A DNA stretch of 64,000 nucleotides, from assembly GCF_037081715.1 (NCBI RefSeq), contig NZ_JAZDDH010000001.1, forward strand, positions 930,001 through 994,000, given 5' to 3'. Source of the stretch: Halalkalicoccus sp. CG83 (GTDB lineage: Archaea > Halobacteriota > Halobacteria > Halobacteriales > Halalkalicoccaceae). Positions within the stretch are counted from its first letter, which is position 1. Every line of letters starts with the position of its first letter. The notes beneath the pieces are model-generated. The model saw only the letters and a list, made by a program, of their open reading frames with translations, did no database searches and had not been told where the DNA came from. Positions 8,815 through 18,365 of this stretch are shown piece after piece. Made by a program: the position numbers and the translations under genes.

Positions 8815-9207
8815 TCAGTAGACGTACGCGATCACCTGGCCACCGATGCCCTGTTCGCGGGCCTCGTAGTGGCTCATGATGCCGTGGCTCGTCGTGACGA
8901 TGAGCGTCCCGTAGTCACGGGCGGGGAGGAACCGCTTCTCCCACTTCTCGAACTCGTCGGCGCCCGCCGAGTAGCGGGGCTTGACGGCACCGCATCTGTT
9001 GATCGCACCCTTCAGTTCGATCTCGAACCGACCCGACTTCCCGTCGTCGACGAACTCGAAGCCGTCGACGTACCCGCGGTCGTAGAGGACCTCGAGTACG
9101 GAGCCGATCTGGTTCGAGGCGGGCGATACCGTGTGCGTCAGATGCCCGACGCTCTCCGCGTTGTTCAGCCCCGAAAGCGCGTTGCTGAACGGATCGTTCG
9201 CTGTCAT
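8815..9207 (-). CDS. rps8: 30S ribosomal protein uS8
   Basis: Small-subunit protein uS8, 130 residues. It begins [18 protein letters not shown] and ends with the family's [20 protein letters not shown]. The start at 9207 overlaps the rps14 stop by 4 bases (ATGA). Confidence 0.96.
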   Translation of the reverse strand: MTANDPFSNALSGLNNAESVGHLTHTVSPASNQIGSVLEVLYDRGYVDGFEFVDDGKSGRFEIELKGAINRCGAVKPRYSAGADEFEKWEKRFLPARDYGTLIVTTSHGIMSHYEAREQGIGGQVIAYVY

Positions 9208-9377
9208 TTGTACTTCTTGAACCCCATGTTGCGGGCGATCTCCCGGAAGCACTGTCGACACAGCCAGATGTCGTACTTGCCGACGAGGCCCTGCTTGCGG
9301 CCACATCGCTGGCACTTCTCTCGCTGTGCGGTGCGCTTCGCGGCGTGCTCGCCCGTCTCGCTTTCGCTTTCACTCAT
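9204..9377 (-). CDS. rps14: 30S ribosomal protein uS14, zinc-binding form
   Basis: A 57-residue small-subunit protein with the zinc ribbon intact: C22-Q-R-C25 and C40-R-Q-C43, followed by the [15 protein letters not shown]-terminus. It is short and easily missed inside a longer open frame that is otherwise antisense to rpl5. Four-base ATGA overlaps join it to both rpl5 and rps8. Confidence 0.95.
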   Translation of the reverse strand: MSESESETGEHAAKRTAQREKCQRCGRKQGLVGKYDIWLCRQCFREIARNMGFKKYK

Positions 9378-9925
9378 TCGTCGTCCTCCTGGTCGCCGAT
9401 GCCGGCGTCGAACCGCTCGTTCAGGTAGGCGATCGCGGCCCGCGCGTCGAGCCGGTGGTTCGACGGGATCTGTCGCGAGGCGATGTCGCGTTTCTTCACC
9501 CGGTAGCCCGGCCGCACGAGGTTGATCGTCACGTCCATTCCGAAGATCCCGATGTCGGGGTTGTACTCCTGACTGGGGAACTCGGTGTGCTCCTCGATGC
9601 CGAAGCTGACGTTGCCGGTTCGGTCGAACTGGTTGCCCGACAGCGTCGCCAGCGGCAGCGCGGTCTCGAGGAACTCCTCGGCGTTCTCGCCGCGAAGGGT
9701 GACCTTCGCGCCGATCGGGTCGCCCTCGCGGATGCCGAACTCGGGTTTGGTCCGTTTGGCCTGCGTGCGGACGCTCTCCTGGCCGGTGATCTCCTCGAGG
9801 ATGTCCTCGGCGTTCGCGAGCTCGCGCCCGCCGGTGCCGACGCCCATGTGGACGACGACCTTCTCGACGACGGGCTCGCGCATCTCGTGGAACTCGCCCT
9901 CGCCCTCGGCTTCGGACTCGCTCAT
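9374..9925 (-). CDS. rpl5: 50S ribosomal protein uL5
   Basis: Large-subunit protein uL5, 183 residues, binding 5S rRNA. Family segments: [39 protein letters not shown] and [20 protein letters not shown]. The start overlaps the rps4e stop by 4 bases. Confidence 0.96.
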   Translation of the reverse strand: MSESEAEGEGEFHEMREPVVEKVVVHMGVGTGGRELANAEDILEEITGQESVRTQAKRTKPEFGIREGDPIGAKVTLRGENAEEFLETALPLATLSGNQFDRTGNVSFGIEEHTEFPSQEYNPDIGIFGMDVTINLVRPGYRVKKRDIASRQIPSNHRLDARAAIAYLNERFDAGIGDQEDDE

Positions 9926-10683
9926 TCGTCCTCACCTCCGGCGGCGTCCTCGTCGGTCGCGGCGGCGTCCCCATCGGACGCAGCGGCGTCCCCGCCGACG
10001 AAGTTCTCGTCGATCACGACGATGTACTCCTCGACGGTCTCGAACGTGCCGTCGTCGGTCTCGACGGTGACGGTGTTGGGCGCGCTCGAGGGGATCACCT
10101 CGATCGCCTCGATCGTCCCGATCTCGCCGGCGTGCTGGCCCCGAACCGCAGTGACCAGCGCGCCCTCCTCGTAGACGAAGTGCGCGAGGATCTCGCCGTC
10201 CTCGAAGCCGATGACGATCGAGTCCTTGCCCGAGTACTCGCTGCCGTCCTCGACGCGGAGGTTCCGGCCGTCGTGCAGCTGGAGCTGCGTCTGGCCGCCG
10301 GGGACCTGGCGCTTGTCGACGATCTTGCCGAGCTTGCCGTCGGCGTCCTCGGCGTCGATCGGCGTCAGCGCGAGGCGTCCGCCCTCGTCGGGGAACACGC
10401 GGTAGTACTCCTCGCGCTCCGCGAACCCGAGGATGTCGAACATCCCGATCGGACGCCGCACGTCACGAACGGGCTCGCCGTTGACGAGGACGTTGCCCTC
10501 GTTGGCGGCGTACTTCGCCTCCTTGGTCGAGTCGACGTAGCCGAGTACGTCCCGCAGCACGATCACGAGCGGGACGCCGTTCTCGCCGTGGGGGCCCGCG
10601 CGGGCCTTCACGGTGTACTTCGCCGTCTTTCGTTCGACCGGCCAGGAGTTCGGTACTGACAGTCGTTTCTGGTGTTTGCTCAT
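9922..10683 (-). CDS. rps4e: 30S ribosomal protein eS4
   Basis: Archaeal/eukaryotic eS4, 253 residues, with an S4-type RNA-binding fold followed by a KOW motif. Visible: [19 protein letters not shown] at the N-terminus, [20 protein letters not shown] in the S4 domain and [17 protein letters not shown] in the KOW part. The last 25 residues are a low-complexity Ala/Asp/Gly tail, longer than usual for the family. Overlaps rpl24 and rpl5 by 4 bases each. Confidence 0.95.
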   Translation of the reverse strand: MSKHQKRLSVPNSWPVERKTAKYTVKARAGPHGENGVPLVIVLRDVLGYVDSTKEAKYAANEGNVLVNGEPVRDVRRPIGMFDILGFAEREEYYRVFPDEGGRLALTPIDAEDADGKLGKIVDKRQVPGGQTQLQLHDGRNLRVEDGSEYSGKDSIVIGFEDGEILAHFVYEEGALVTAVRGQHAGEIGTIEAIEVIPSSAPNTVTVETDDGTFETVEEYIVVIDENFVGGDAAASDGDAAATDEDAAGGEDE

Positions 10684-11036
10684 TCGTCATCACCCTCCAG
10701 ACGCGCCTCGCGTACCTCGTCGGAGAGGTCGAGCCCCGTGATGCGGAGGTTGCTCGCGTCGAGTGGACGCGCCACCTCCTCGCCGTCGGCCTTCTCGACG
10801 GTGACGTCCTCGACGTGGACGACGGCGTTTCTGAGGTCGACCGAGACGACCTCGCCGGTCTCGCCGGCGAAGTCCCCGCGCATCACCTCGACCGTGTCGC
10901 CCGCGTTCACGCGGGTGCGCCGGACGCCGTACTCCTCGCGGAGGTCGCCGTCCAGCGCCGCGTTGACCTGCGAGTGACGCTCGTGTAGCGGCGCGTCTGC
11001 GGTCTGGTTTCGCTGTTTGCGTGGTTGTCTGCTCAT
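10680..11036 (-). CDS. rpl24: 50S ribosomal protein uL24
   Basis: Large-subunit protein uL24, 118 residues, with the KOW motif in [20 protein letters not shown]. The N-terminus [20 protein letters not shown] matches archaeal uL24. It follows rpl14 by 4 bp. Confidence 0.95.
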   Translation of the reverse strand: MSRQPRKQRNQTADAPLHERHSQVNAALDGDLREEYGVRRTRVNAGDTVEVMRGDFAGETGEVVSVDLRNAVVHVEDVTVEKADGEEVARPLDASNLRITGLDLSDEVREARLEGDDE

Positions 11037-11040
11037 GGTT

Positions 11041-11439
11041 CTATACGATCATCGTCGCGGTGCTCGCGACGCTTCCGAAGCGCTCTGCGACCTCGCGCGC
11101 GATCGGACCCTTGATCTCGGTCCCGCGCGGCTCCTCTGCGTCGTCGATGACCACGGCGGCGTTGTCCTCGAACTTCACGCGCGTGCCGTCGGGTCGTCGG
11201 ATCGACTGGCGCTGGCGGATGACGACCGCCTCGAGGATCTGTCGGCGCATCTCGGGGGTGCCCTTCGTCACCGACACCGTGATCTTGTCGCCGACCCCGG
11301 CCTGGGGCTGGCGGTTCTTCACGCCCGAATAGCCCGAGACGCTGATCAGCTTCAGCTCGCGGGCACCGGTGTTGTCGGCGCAGTTGATGAGCGCGCCCTT
11401 CGAGAGTCCCTTCGTGACGTCGGCCTTCAGCGCCTCCAT
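11041..11439 (-). CDS. rpl14: 50S ribosomal protein uL14
   Basis: Large-subunit protein uL14, 132 residues. Diagnostic segments are [16 protein letters not shown] and [20 protein letters not shown]. An in-frame GTG sits directly before the ATG; the ATG at 11439 gives the normal MEALKADVT start and a TGATG overlap with the rps17 stop. Confidence 0.96.
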   Translation of the reverse strand: MEALKADVTKGLSKGALINCADNTGARELKLISVSGYSGVKNRQPQAGVGDKITVSVTKGTPEMRRQILEAVVIRQRQSIRRPDGTRVKFEDNAAVVIDDAEEPRGTEIKGPIAREVAERFGSVASTATMIV

Positions 11440-11873
11440 CACTCCTCACCTCCGGCGGCCTCGGTCTCCACATCGCTCGAGGTCTCCTCCTCGTCGGGAG
11501 AGGCCTCTACCGTCGGGTCGATCGGGCCGACTTCGGGTTCGGCCTGGGTGACCTCGACGACGACGTGGCTCTTGGTCTTCGAGAGCGGTCGTGTCTCTGC
11601 TATCTTTACCTGATCGCCGACCGAGACGTGGTCGAGCACGCCCGGCACGTGTGCCGGGACGCGCGACCGACGCTTCATGTACCGATCGTACTTCGGCACG
11701 AAGACGTCGTACTCTCGCTCGACGATCACGGTCTTGTCCATGTCCGCGCTCGCGACGACTCCCTCGAGGACCTGGCCTCGAACGGGGAGATCGCCGTAGA
11801 ACGGACACTTCTCGTAGTCGTAGTCCGGATCGTCCGGTTCTGGTGGTGTTTTTACGTCTAATCCTATCGCCAT
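11439..11873 (-). CDS. rps17: 30S ribosomal protein uS17
   Basis: Small-subunit protein uS17, 144 residues. The OB-fold core is in the middle ([38 protein letters not shown]). An archaeal N-terminal extension precedes it and an acidic Glu/Asp tail follows. Its first 10 bases overlap the end of the Rpp29 gene. Confidence 0.95.
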   Translation of the reverse strand: MAIGLDVKTPPEPDDPDYDYEKCPFYGDLPVRGQVLEGVVASADMDKTVIVEREYDVFVPKYDRYMKRRSRVPAHVPGVLDHVSVGDQVKIAETRPLSKTKSHVVVEVTQAEPEVGPIDPTVEASPDEEETSSDVETEAAGGEE

Positions 11874-12226
11874 TTCGAATCACCTGTTGTTTCCGTGCGT
11901 CGGGCGGGTCGTGAGAGCAGTCTGTCGCCATCCACCGTAACGTGGGTCGCGCCGTCGCCGTCGTGCCGGTCGGCACGCGGTTCGGACGCGATCCCGACCC
12001 CCTCTCGGGCGGTCGCGGCTTCATCTGTGGGGAGTTCGAACTCGAAGACGGTGCCCGACTTCGGCACCTGACACACCCGCGATCCCTCGCGGATCGAGAG
12101 CGTCTTGGTCGTCTCGCGGACGACGCGCCCGCCGATCCCGACGAGGTCGGGGTTGTCGGCGGCGACGGCCCGTACGCACAGGCCGTTGAGCTCGTGTCGC
12201 GCGAGGGTCTCGGGTGTGAGTGCCAT
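11864..12226 (-). CDS. rnp1: Ribonuclease P protein component 1 (Rpp29/Pop4)
   Basis: Protein subunit of archaeal RNase P, 120 residues, which helps the catalytic RNA remove tRNA 5' leaders. The Sm-like barrel signature is seen in NPDLVGIGGRVVRETTKTL and VCQVPKSGTVFEFELP. Its place between rpl29 and rps17 is the standard archaeal position. The C-terminal 25 residues (after DGDRLLSRPARR) look variable. It abuts rpl29 directly and overlaps rps17 by 10 bases. Confidence 0.93.
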   Translation of the reverse strand: MALTPETLARHELNGLCVRAVAADNPDLVGIGGRVVRETTKTLSIREGSRVCQVPKSGTVFEFELPTDEAATAREGVGIASEPRADRHDGDGATHVTVDGDRLLSRPARRTETTGDSKWR

Positions 12227-12433
12227 CTACTCTAGATCTCCTTCTTCGCGCTGGACGGTCTTCACGCGGGCGATCGTCCGCTTGAGCTCCCGGATCCGAC
12301 CGGGGTTCTCCGGCGCGCCGCCCGCCGCCTTCACCGCCTTCATGTTGAGCAGCTCGGTCTCGAGCTCCTCGAGCTCGACGTCGCGTTCGGCGGGCGTCAT
12401 GTCACGAACCTCGTCGACGTGGAGGATCGCCAT
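12227..12433 (-). CDS. rpl29: 50S ribosomal protein uL29
   Basis: A 68-residue helical large-subunit protein located at the exit tunnel. It starts [20 protein letters not shown] and contains [20 protein letters not shown], the archaeal uL29 pattern. The start shares one base with the rps3 stop. Confidence 0.94.
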   Translation of the reverse strand: MAILHVDEVRDMTPAERDVELEELETELLNMKAVKAAGGAPENPGRIRELKRTIARVKTVQREEGDLE

Positions 12434-13395
12434 CAGCTATCGCCCTCCTCCTCGCTCTCCATCTCGGCCACCAGCTCCGCTGCCTCGGCCTCGATGTCCT
12501 CGTCGAGCTCTTCGGGCTCCTCGTCGACTTCCTCGGTGACCTCCTCGGTCACCTCGTCGTCGGCCGCGCCGGCCTCGTCGACGAACTCCTCCTCGGCGAC
12601 CTCTTCGGGCTCCTCGACGAACTCCTCGTCGACGCCGGTCTCCTCGGCCTGGTCGATCGCCTCGACGGCGCCCTCCTCGGCGGCGTCGCCGCTCTCGGCG
12701 ACGCCCTCGCCCTCGACGACCTCCTCGTCGACGTCCTCGAGCAGTTCCTCGACGCCCTCGTCGGTCTCGGCGGCGTCGGCGACCAGATCCTCGACGTCCG
12801 CGTCCTCGTGGATCTGGAAGTCGTCGGGCAGTCGCGCGCCCGGCGGGATGATCTTCACGTTGACGCCGATCGTGCCGAGCTTCATCACCGCGGTACCCTG
12901 GCCCGCGTCGACGATCTCCTCTGCGGGCTCGCCATTGTGCTTGATGTAGCCGCGGTTGAACTTCTCGACGCGCGATCGCGCGCCGGTGACCTTCCCGGCC
13001 AGCACGATCTCCGCGCCCAACGCGCCGGCGTCCATGATCCGGTCGATCGTGGTGTGGCCGGCCTTCCGGAAGTACCAGCCCCGCTCCAGGGCGTTCGCCA
13101 GTCGGTCGGCGACGATCTGTGCGTTCAGGTCGGGCTCGTCGACCTCCTGAACGTCGATCTGGGGGTCGTCGAGGTCGAAGCGCTCCTCGAGCTCCCGGGT
13201 GACCTTCCGGATGTTCTTCCCGCCCTTGCCGATCACCATGCCGGGCTTCTCGGCCTTGAGCACGATCTGGGTGCCCATCGGGGTCTTCGCGACCTCCATG
13301 CCGCCGTAGCCGGCGCGCTCGAGCTCGGTCGCGAAGAACTCGTCGATCTGCGAGCGCTGGAGGCCGTTCTCGATGAACTGGTGTTCGTCGGCCAT
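12433..13395 (-). CDS. rps3: 30S ribosomal protein uS3 with long acidic tail
   Basis: Small-subunit protein uS3, 320 residues. The KH domain includes [20 protein letters not shown] and the C-terminal uS3 fold ends near [17 protein letters not shown] (about residue 212). The remaining ~105 residues are almost entirely Glu, Asp, Ala and Val, a low-complexity acidic extension that makes it about half again as long as a minimal archaeal uS3. Confidence 0.95.
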   Translation of the reverse strand: MADEHQFIENGLQRSQIDEFFATELERAGYGGMEVAKTPMGTQIVLKAEKPGMVIGKGGKNIRKVTRELEERFDLDDPQIDVQEVDEPDLNAQIVADRLANALERGWYFRKAGHTTIDRIMDAGALGAEIVLAGKVTGARSRVEKFNRGYIKHNGEPAEEIVDAGQGTAVMKLGTIGVNVKIIPPGARLPDDFQIHEDADVEDLVADAAETDEGVEELLEDVDEEVVEGEGVAESGDAAEEGAVEAIDQAEETGVDEEFVEEPEEVAEEEFVDEAGAADDEVTEEVTEEVDEEPEELDEDIEAEAAELVAEMESEEEGDS

Positions 13396-13862
13396 CAGTT
13401 ATCCTCCTCCTCGTCCTCGAGGATCAGTTCGACGTCGACCTGGGGGGTGTTCCACGCGGTGGCCCGCCCCATCGCGCGGGGCTTGCGCCCCGGCGACTCG
13501 CCGACCTTGTGGGCGGCGACGTGGCTGATCGTCATCGACTCGCCGTCGAACCCCTGGTGGTCGGCGTTGCCGACCGCGTTCTCGAGCAGGTCGAGAAACG
13601 CCTTCGAGACCTTCTCGGGGTAACGACCGGCGTCCCAGCCGTCGATGTCGCTTCGGTGGCCGACGTCCGAGTTGTGGGACTTGAACGGGACCGACCGCTC
13701 CTCGTTCACGACCGCCTCGAGGTACTCCGCGGCCTCGCCGGCGGTCATCCCCTTGATCGCGCGAGCGACCTCCTTGCTGTGCTTGTGGCTCATGGGACGC
13801 TCCCGAAGCATCGCTTTCGCCGTCGTCTCCGGATCCGCGTCCACGCTGTAGCTGATTCCCAT
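13395..13862 (-). CDS. rpl22: 50S ribosomal protein uL22
   Basis: Large-subunit protein uL22, 155 residues, lining the exit tunnel. Family segments: GISYSVDADPETTAKAMLRE at the start, AYLEAVVNEERSVPFKSHN-type core, and HKVGESPGRKPRAMGRATAW near the tunnel hairpin. An in-frame GTG lies three codons upstream; the ATG at 13862 is preferred. The 13-bp gap to rps19 is the longest inside the operon. Confidence 0.95.
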   Translation of the reverse strand: MGISYSVDADPETTAKAMLRERPMSHKHSKEVARAIKGMTAGEAAEYLEAVVNEERSVPFKSHNSDVGHRSDIDGWDAGRYPEKVSKAFLDLLENAVGNADHQGFDGESMTISHVAAHKVGESPGRKPRAMGRATAWNTPQVDVELILEDEEEDN

Positions 13863-13875
13863 GCTTGTCACCTCG

Positions 13876-14301
13876 TCATTTCAGTGGCACGAACTTCGAG
13901 GAACGGGTCGCGCCGATCCCGGCCTGGCCGTGTTCGACCGACTGGCGGGTGAGCTGGAACTCGCCGAGGTAGTGCCCGAGCATCTCGGGTCTGACCTGGA
14001 CGCGCTCGAAGCTCTGGCCGTTGTGGACCGAGAACGTCTTGTTCACGAACGCCGGCAGGACGGGCATGTCCCGCAGGTGCGTTCGGATCGGATCGTTCGC
14101 GGTCTCCTCCTCGCCGCGCTCGCGGGCCTCCTCGAGCAGCTTCTGCTTCTCCTCGGTGAGGCCGCGATCGATGCTTCGCCGCTGTCGAGCGGGCAGCAGT
14201 TCCGCGACCTCCTCGAGCGACATCTCCTGTAGCTCGTCGAGCGTGTGGCCGCGATAGGTGAACTCACCTTCACGGCCGGTTCTGAAGTCTGATGAACTCA
14301 T
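13876..14301 (-). CDS. rps19: 30S ribosomal protein uS19
   Basis: Small-subunit protein uS19, 141 residues. The N-terminal archaeal extension ([20 protein letters not shown]) leads into the core with [19 protein letters not shown] and GEFQLTR. It overlaps rpl2 by 4 bases. Confidence 0.96.
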   Translation of the reverse strand: MSSSDFRTGREGEFTYRGHTLDELQEMSLEEVAELLPARQRRSIDRGLTEEKQKLLEEARERGEEETANDPIRTHLRDMPVLPAFVNKTFSVHNGQSFERVQVRPEMLGHYLGEFQLTRQSVEHGQAGIGATRSSKFVPLK

Positions 14302-15017
14302 TTGTTACCACCTCTGCCCGTGCGTCGCGACGAGATGTCGCCGACCTTCCGTCCCGGCGGCGCGTCGCGCGAGACGCTCTTGGGCCGACCGGGGTGCTGG
14401 CGGCCACCACCGCCGAACGGGTGATCGACGGCGTTCATCGCCACGCCGCGGACCTTCGGCCACTTCGTACCGCGGCTCTTCATCTTGTGGTACTTGTTAC
14501 CGGCCTTCACGAACGGCTTCTCCGTCCGTCCGCCGCCGGCGACGACGCCGATCGTCGCGCGACACTGCGGCGAGAGCCGTTTGACCTCCCCGCTAGGGAG
14601 CTGGACGACCGCGGCCTTGCGGTCGTGGGTGATCAGCGTCGCGTTGACGCCGCTCGAACGGGCGAACTTCCCGCCGTCGCCCGGCTTCGACTCGACGTTA
14701 CAGACCGGCACGCCCTCGGGGATCTCCGCCAGCGGCAGCGTGTTGCCGGGCTTGATCTCCGCGCTGATGCCGATCTGGATCTCGTCGCCGGTGCCGACGC
14801 CCTCGGTGACGAGGATCAGCCGGCGGTCGCCGTCCTCGAACTCGACGTCGGCGATCGGCGCCGACCGTGCGGGGTCGTGCTCGATGCCGACGACGGTGCC
14901 GGTGAGCACGTCGCCCTCCGCGCGTCGGTGCGAGAGGTTCGCCTTGTAGCGGTGCGAGGGCGCACGGAACGTCGAGCCGCCTCGACCGCGCCGTTGGCCC
15001 TGGATTCGTCGCCCCAT
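14298..15017 (-). CDS. rpl2: 50S ribosomal protein uL2
   Basis: Large-subunit protein uL2, 239 residues, near the peptidyl-transferase centre. The highly conserved C-terminal loop [17 protein letters not shown], which holds the functionally important histidine, is intact, as are the start [19 protein letters not shown] and the OB-fold half. It directly follows rpl23 with no gap. Confidence 0.97.
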   Translation of the reverse strand: MGRRIQGQRRGRGGSTFRAPSHRYKANLSHRRAEGDVLTGTVVGIEHDPARSAPIADVEFEDGDRRLILVTEGVGTGDEIQIGISAEIKPGNTLPLAEIPEGVPVCNVESKPGDGGKFARSSGVNATLITHDRKAAVVQLPSGEVKRLSPQCRATIGVVAGGGRTEKPFVKAGNKYHKMKSRGTKWPKVRGVAMNAVDHPFGGGGRQHPGRPKSVSRDAPPGRKVGDISSRRTGRGGNK

Positions 15018-15266
15018 CTAAAACACCCCGATTCGCGAGGCGACGTCCTGTGCGTCGTCGTCCTCCGACAGCCGCACGGTCGCCTTCTTGGTTCCGTTCA
15101 TGGTGATCTGTGTGTTGACCTTCGTTACGGTCACGTCGTAGCGCTCCGAGATGTCCTCGCGGATCTCCGGCTTGGTGGCGTCGAGGTCGACGATGAACTG
15201 GAGCTTGTTCTCGAAGTCCATGTCGTTCATCGCCTTCTCCGTGATGAGGGGGTGCTGGACCGTCAT
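15018..15266 (-). CDS. rpl23: 50S ribosomal protein uL23
   Basis: An 82-residue large-subunit protein of the tunnel exit. It starts [20 protein letters not shown] and ends [20 protein letters not shown], the normal archaeal form. The start at 15266 overlaps the rpl4 stop by 4 bases; further upstream sequence in frame is rpl4 antisense-like noise. Confidence 0.95.
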   Translation of the reverse strand: MTVQHPLITEKAMNDMDFENKLQFIVDLDATKPEIREDISERYDVTVTKVNTQITMNGTKKATVRLSEDDDAQDVASRIGVF

Positions 15267-16015
15267 CGGTCGGCCACCTCCTCGATCGCGCTCTCGGTCC
15301 ATACGGTCAGCCGACCCGGGTGGGTCCCCGGCGCGAGGTCCTCGGCGCCGACCTCGCGGGCCGTCGCCACGTCGACCCCGGCGAGGTTGCGTGCGGCCTT
15401 CGAGGGGCCGGCCTCGCTCGAGGTGACGAAGAGGATCGACGAGGGCTCCTTGTACTTGCGTCCGCGGGTCTTGCCCTGGCCCGCGCGGACCTTCCGGCCC
15501 TCGTCGGCGCGCTCGACGTCGGCGTGGAGGCCGACGCTCTCGAGGAACGCGACGACCTCCTTGGTCTTCAGGAGCTCCTCGAACTCGTCGCTGACGACCA
15601 GCGGCAGCTCGACGTCCTCCTCGAAGCGGTGGCCGCGCTCGGCCACCAGCTCGGCGTCCGCGGTGGCGGCGATCGCCGAGCGGACGGCGAGCTGTCGCTC
15701 CTTCTTGTTCACCTTCTGCGTGCGGTCCTTCTCGGCCTTCGGCGGGTGGGCCCGCCGGCCGCCGACGGCCTGCGGAACGCGTCGGCCCTGTCCGTTCGAG
15801 CGGGGGACGCGGGCCATCCCGCGGCCGGTGCCGAGCGACTCCGCCGACGTCCGCTTGCCGGCGAACGGGTCGCTACCGTAGTCCTGTGTTCTGTTGGCCT
15901 GGGCGGCGAGCACGGCGCGTTTGATCAGATCCGGCCGGTAGGTCGTCTCGAAGACCTCCGGGAGATCGATCTCGCCCGCCTCGTTTCCGTCCAGGTCGAT
16001 CGTTTTCGCTTGCAT
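15263..16015 (-). CDS. rpl4: 50S ribosomal protein uL4
   Basis: Large-subunit protein uL4 (archaeal L4/L1e type), 250 residues. The extended internal loop is seen in [20 protein letters not shown] and the C-terminal half in [19 protein letters not shown] and [20 protein letters not shown]. It lies 3 bp after rpl3. Confidence 0.96.
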   Translation of the reverse strand: MQAKTIDLDGNEAGEIDLPEVFETTYRPDLIKRAVLAAQANRTQDYGSDPFAGKRTSAESLGTGRGMARVPRSNGQGRRVPQAVGGRRAHPPKAEKDRTQKVNKKERQLAVRSAIAATADAELVAERGHRFEEDVELPLVVSDEFEELLKTKEVVAFLESVGLHADVERADEGRKVRAGQGKTRGRKYKEPSSILFVTSSEAGPSKAARNLAGVDVATAREVGAEDLAPGTHPGRLTVWTESAIEEVADR

Positions 16016-16018
16016 TGG

Positions 16019-17032
16019 TTATCCCTGGTTCGAGCTGGTCGATACGTACCGGACCTCGGGGTCCAGTCGTGGCTGGTCGTTGGGCCGGACCGCCGGCCGG
16101 AACCGGAGCAGGCGTCTGTCCGGTCCGGGCAGCGAGCCCTTGATCAGTGCGTACGGGCCGCTGACCTCGCCGTAGTTGACGAACCCGCCGTCCGGGTTGA
16201 CGTCGTCCTCCTCGCCGACGGCGAGGAGGCGTTTGTTCAGTTCGGTGCGCTGGTGGTAGCCGGTCTGACCCTGCTGGGGGACGGTCGAGCGAACCCGCGA
16301 GGGGTTCCACGGGCCGAGGTTGCCGATCCGACGGCGCCAGCCCTGGCGGGCGTGTTTGCCCTTTCGCTTCTGGACACCCCATCGCTTGACGGGACCCTGC
16401 GTACCCTTACCCTTCGTGACGCCGCTCGCGTCGAGGTACTCGCCGGCGCGGAACACGTCGGTCATCTCGTGTGTCCCGTCGGCGTCGAGCAGCTCGAGCG
16501 CGAACTCGGCGCGCTCGTCGATCGAGCCGCCGCCGACGCGTGTCTCCATCACGTCGGGCTTCTTCTTGGGCACGCTCTTGATCCCTGCAGGCGAGGTATG
16601 GGTGATGAGGCGGACGTCGTCGATCCGCCCCTCCTCGAGGGCCTCCTCGAGCTCCCCGCGGGCCGAACCGTCGGCCTCCTCGGGGAGATCGAGGACGCGG
16701 TGGAGCTCGTCGTCGAACTCCTCGGCCCACACCTCGACGCTGGGCTGCATCCCGTATGGCGTGTCTTCGTACGCGCGCAGGGCGACCGCCCGCATGGGCG
16801 GGGTCTCCACGATGGTGACGGGGACCGTCTGCTCGGTCCCTTCCAACGGCGAGTTGGCCTCGTCGTTGACCATCACCACGTGGCTCATACCGGCCTTGTA
16901 GCCGGCGAATCCCTGAAGCGCTGGCTGTCCGTCATCGTCCGGCCACGAGTTGAAGCGCGGGACTTCGCCCGTCGCGCGCTTTCGTGGACCGAACCCCAAC
17001 GAGCCTTTGCGTGGTCTGCTTGGTTGTGGCAT
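16019..17032 (-). CDS. rpl3: 50S ribosomal protein uL3
   Basis: Large-subunit protein uL3, 337 residues in the archaeal/eukaryotic form. It starts PQPSRPRKGSLGFGPRKRA. The segment GVTKGKGTQGPVKRWGVQKR is the universally conserved core, and VPQQGQTGYHQRTELNKRLL lies in the C-terminal third. It is the first ribosomal protein gene of the operon, 4 bp downstream of a SPOUT methyltransferase gene. Confidence 0.97.
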   Translation of the reverse strand: MPQPSRPRKGSLGFGPRKRATGEVPRFNSWPDDDGQPALQGFAGYKAGMSHVVMVNDEANSPLEGTEQTVPVTIVETPPMRAVALRAYEDTPYGMQPSVEVWAEEFDDELHRVLDLPEEADGSARGELEEALEEGRIDDVRLITHTSPAGIKSVPKKKPDVMETRVGGGSIDERAEFALELLDADGTHEMTDVFRAGEYLDASGVTKGKGTQGPVKRWGVQKRKGKHARQGWRRRIGNLGPWNPSRVRSTVPQQGQTGYHQRTELNKRLLAVGEEDDVNPDGGFVNYGEVSGPYALIKGSLPGPDRRLLRFRPAVRPNDQPRLDPEVRYVSTSSNQG

Positions 17033-17036
17033 TGTC

Positions 17037-17903
17037 TCACTCCGTGAGCGTCAGGCAGGCGAGCGACGCGAACATCGCCTCCTCCGTTCGCACCGTCTCG
17101 CTGCCCTGGTTTGGGATCGTGTTGAGCCAAAGGTCGAACCGATCGGGTGCGTCCGATCCGAGTTCGACGGCCTCCGCCGACCCGTCGCCGGCGGCAACAC
17201 GTTCGGCCTCCACTCCGAGCATCTCCGGCAGCCCGCGGCCCGGCGCGCCGAACGCGACGGTCGTTCCGTCGCGTTGGATGCGCGCCGAGAGCGTCCCCAG
17301 TCGCTCGATCGTCAGCCTCTCGCCGAGGCGAGAGGTGGCGATGCGGACGCCCGCGTCCGGACGGCCGAGCGCTGCCGGAAGGTCCGTGCGCTCGACGGCC
17401 AGCCCCGGGAGGGGCCGGTCCTCGAGCTTCGCACGGACCGGTCGTCGCGAAGATATCCTGACGGTCACGCGTTCCCCCTCCTCGACCTCCATTCCGGAAG
17501 GCGTGAGGAGCGAGAGTGGGTGTTGCAGTCCGCAATTGACCCGTACGCGCCCTTCAGGTCCGACCTCGGTCACGATTCCCTGTCTTAACGACCCCGAATC
17601 GTCCGATCCGGAGCCGGTCCGTGGCGTGGCGCGAAGCGGGGGCAGGACGCCCGCATACTCCAGTTCGTCCCGCGTATCCCATACCTCCTTTCGGAGATAG
17701 GGGGGCGTTGCGGCGTACGCGAGTACGGTTTCGACGAACCCGCCACCCCACCTGCGTTCCCCATCGCGATCGGGGAAGACACACAGGCGGTCCGCCCGGA
17801 AGACGGTCGCCGCGCGGGCGACGTAGCCGAGTTTGCGAGTCGCCTCGCGTTTGTCCTCGGCCTCCCGGACCAGCGATGACGGCACGAGTATGCTGACGGT
17901 CAT
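17037..17903 (-). CDS. SPOUT-class putative RNA methyltransferase (DUF171/COG2106)
   Basis: A 288-residue protein of the DUF171/COG2106 family, predicted SPOUT-fold RNA methyltransferases with an internal OB-fold. The N-terminal part (TVSILVPSSLVREAEDKREA, YVARAATVFRADRLCVFPD) and the C-terminal knot region (VAFGAPGRGLPEMLG, FDLWLNTIPNQGSETVRTE) are recognisable. It heads the ribosomal operon, 4 bp before rpl3, as in other haloarchaea, which suggests an rRNA target. A GTG lies three codons upstream of the chosen ATG at 17903. Confidence 0.85.
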   Translation of the reverse strand: MTVSILVPSSLVREAEDKREATRKLGYVARAATVFRADRLCVFPDRDGERRWGGGFVETVLAYAATPPYLRKEVWDTRDELEYAGVLPPLRATPRTGSGSDDSGSLRQGIVTEVGPEGRVRVNCGLQHPLSLLTPSGMEVEEGERVTVRISSRRPVRAKLEDRPLPGLAVERTDLPAALGRPDAGVRIATSRLGERLTIERLGTLSARIQRDGTTVAFGAPGRGLPEMLGVEAERVAAGDGSAEAVELGSDAPDRFDLWLNTIPNQGSETVRTEEAMFASLACLTLTE

Positions 17904-17957
17904 GCCAGCCACTTTCGCGCCTCGCCACTAGACTGTGACGAAGATATCGTACGGGAC

Positions 17958-17967
17958 CCTAAAAGGA
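17958..17967 (-). promoter_or_regulatory. Candidate TATA box of the ribosomal protein operon
   Basis: On the minus strand this reads CCTTTTAGGG, a haloarchaeal-type TATA element about 55-60 bp before the ATG of the methyltransferase gene. It would give a leader of some 30 nt. It is the best candidate in the 198-bp gap between that gene and the tRNA gene, and would drive the whole operon down to secY. Confidence 0.4.
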
Positions 17968-18061
17968 TGGCGTTTTCGCGTACGGCTGCGTGCGTTTCAC
18001 ACGCCCGAACACGCTGGAAACCGAGCGACGACGCCCCCGCATCGGCATCCGGGATTCGCAA

Positions 18062-18071
18062 GCCTTATACT
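18062..18071 (+). promoter_or_regulatory. Candidate TATA box of tRNA-Gly
   Basis: CCTTATAC lies about 35-40 bp before the first base of the mature tRNA, which allows a short 5' leader to be removed by RNase P. Confidence 0.4.
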
Positions 18072-18101
18072 CGCCTCCGGACTACCGAAGCGTGCAACAG
18101 G

Positions 18102-18172
18102 GCGCTGGTAGTGTAGTGGTATCACGTGACCTTGCCATGGTCACAACCTGGGTTCAAATCCCAGCCAGCGCA
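18102..18172 (+). tRNA. tRNA-Gly, anticodon GCC
   Basis: A complete cloverleaf of 71 nt. The acceptor stem pairs GCGCTGG with CCAGCGC, the anticodon stem TGACC/GGTCA encloses the loop TTGCCAT with anticodon GCC, and the T arm CTGGG-TTCAAAT-CCCAG is perfect. The discriminator base is A, and the CCA end is not encoded. No intron is seen. Confidence 0.95.
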
Positions 18173-18191
18173 CTTCTACGGCGAGCAACTC

Positions 18192-18227
18192 GGTGAGCAC
18201 CGCGAGCAAAGCGAGCGTGTGCTCACC
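18192..18227 (+). repeat. 9-bp inverted repeat just downstream of tRNA-Gly
   Basis: GGTGAGCAC and GTGCTCACC form a perfect 9-bp stem around an 18-nt loop rich in GCGAG repeats, starting 20 bp after the tRNA. It could stop the tRNA transcript or be part of a mobile-element scar. The rest of the gap to the protease gene (18228-18365) holds no gene, but repeats 11 bases of the tRNA T arm at 18312-18322. Confidence 0.45.
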
Positions 18228-18365
18228 ACCCCCGCGAGCCGTGAAGTCGTTACGCGGGATTTGAGCAGGCGAGCCGCAGCGGCCGAGCGGAGCGAGGCCG
18301 ACCGTCTCGCGGGGTTCAAATCATCTCGACGGTAGTCTAAGAACAGAAGACGGGTCGATCGGACC

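Noticed and set aside
14292-15881. 529-residue frame antisense to rpl2, rpl23 and rpl4
   Set aside because: Same reason: it spans three real genes on the other strand and their borders.
15320-17047. 575-residue frame antisense to rpl4 and rpl3
   Set aside because: Long open antisense frames arise in high-G+C genomes because stop codons are rare. The sense frames are certain ribosomal proteins.
18126-18335. Frame starting inside tRNA-Gly
   Set aside because: It begins within the tRNA and its remainder is repetitive Arg/Ala/Glu sequence; no family resemblance.
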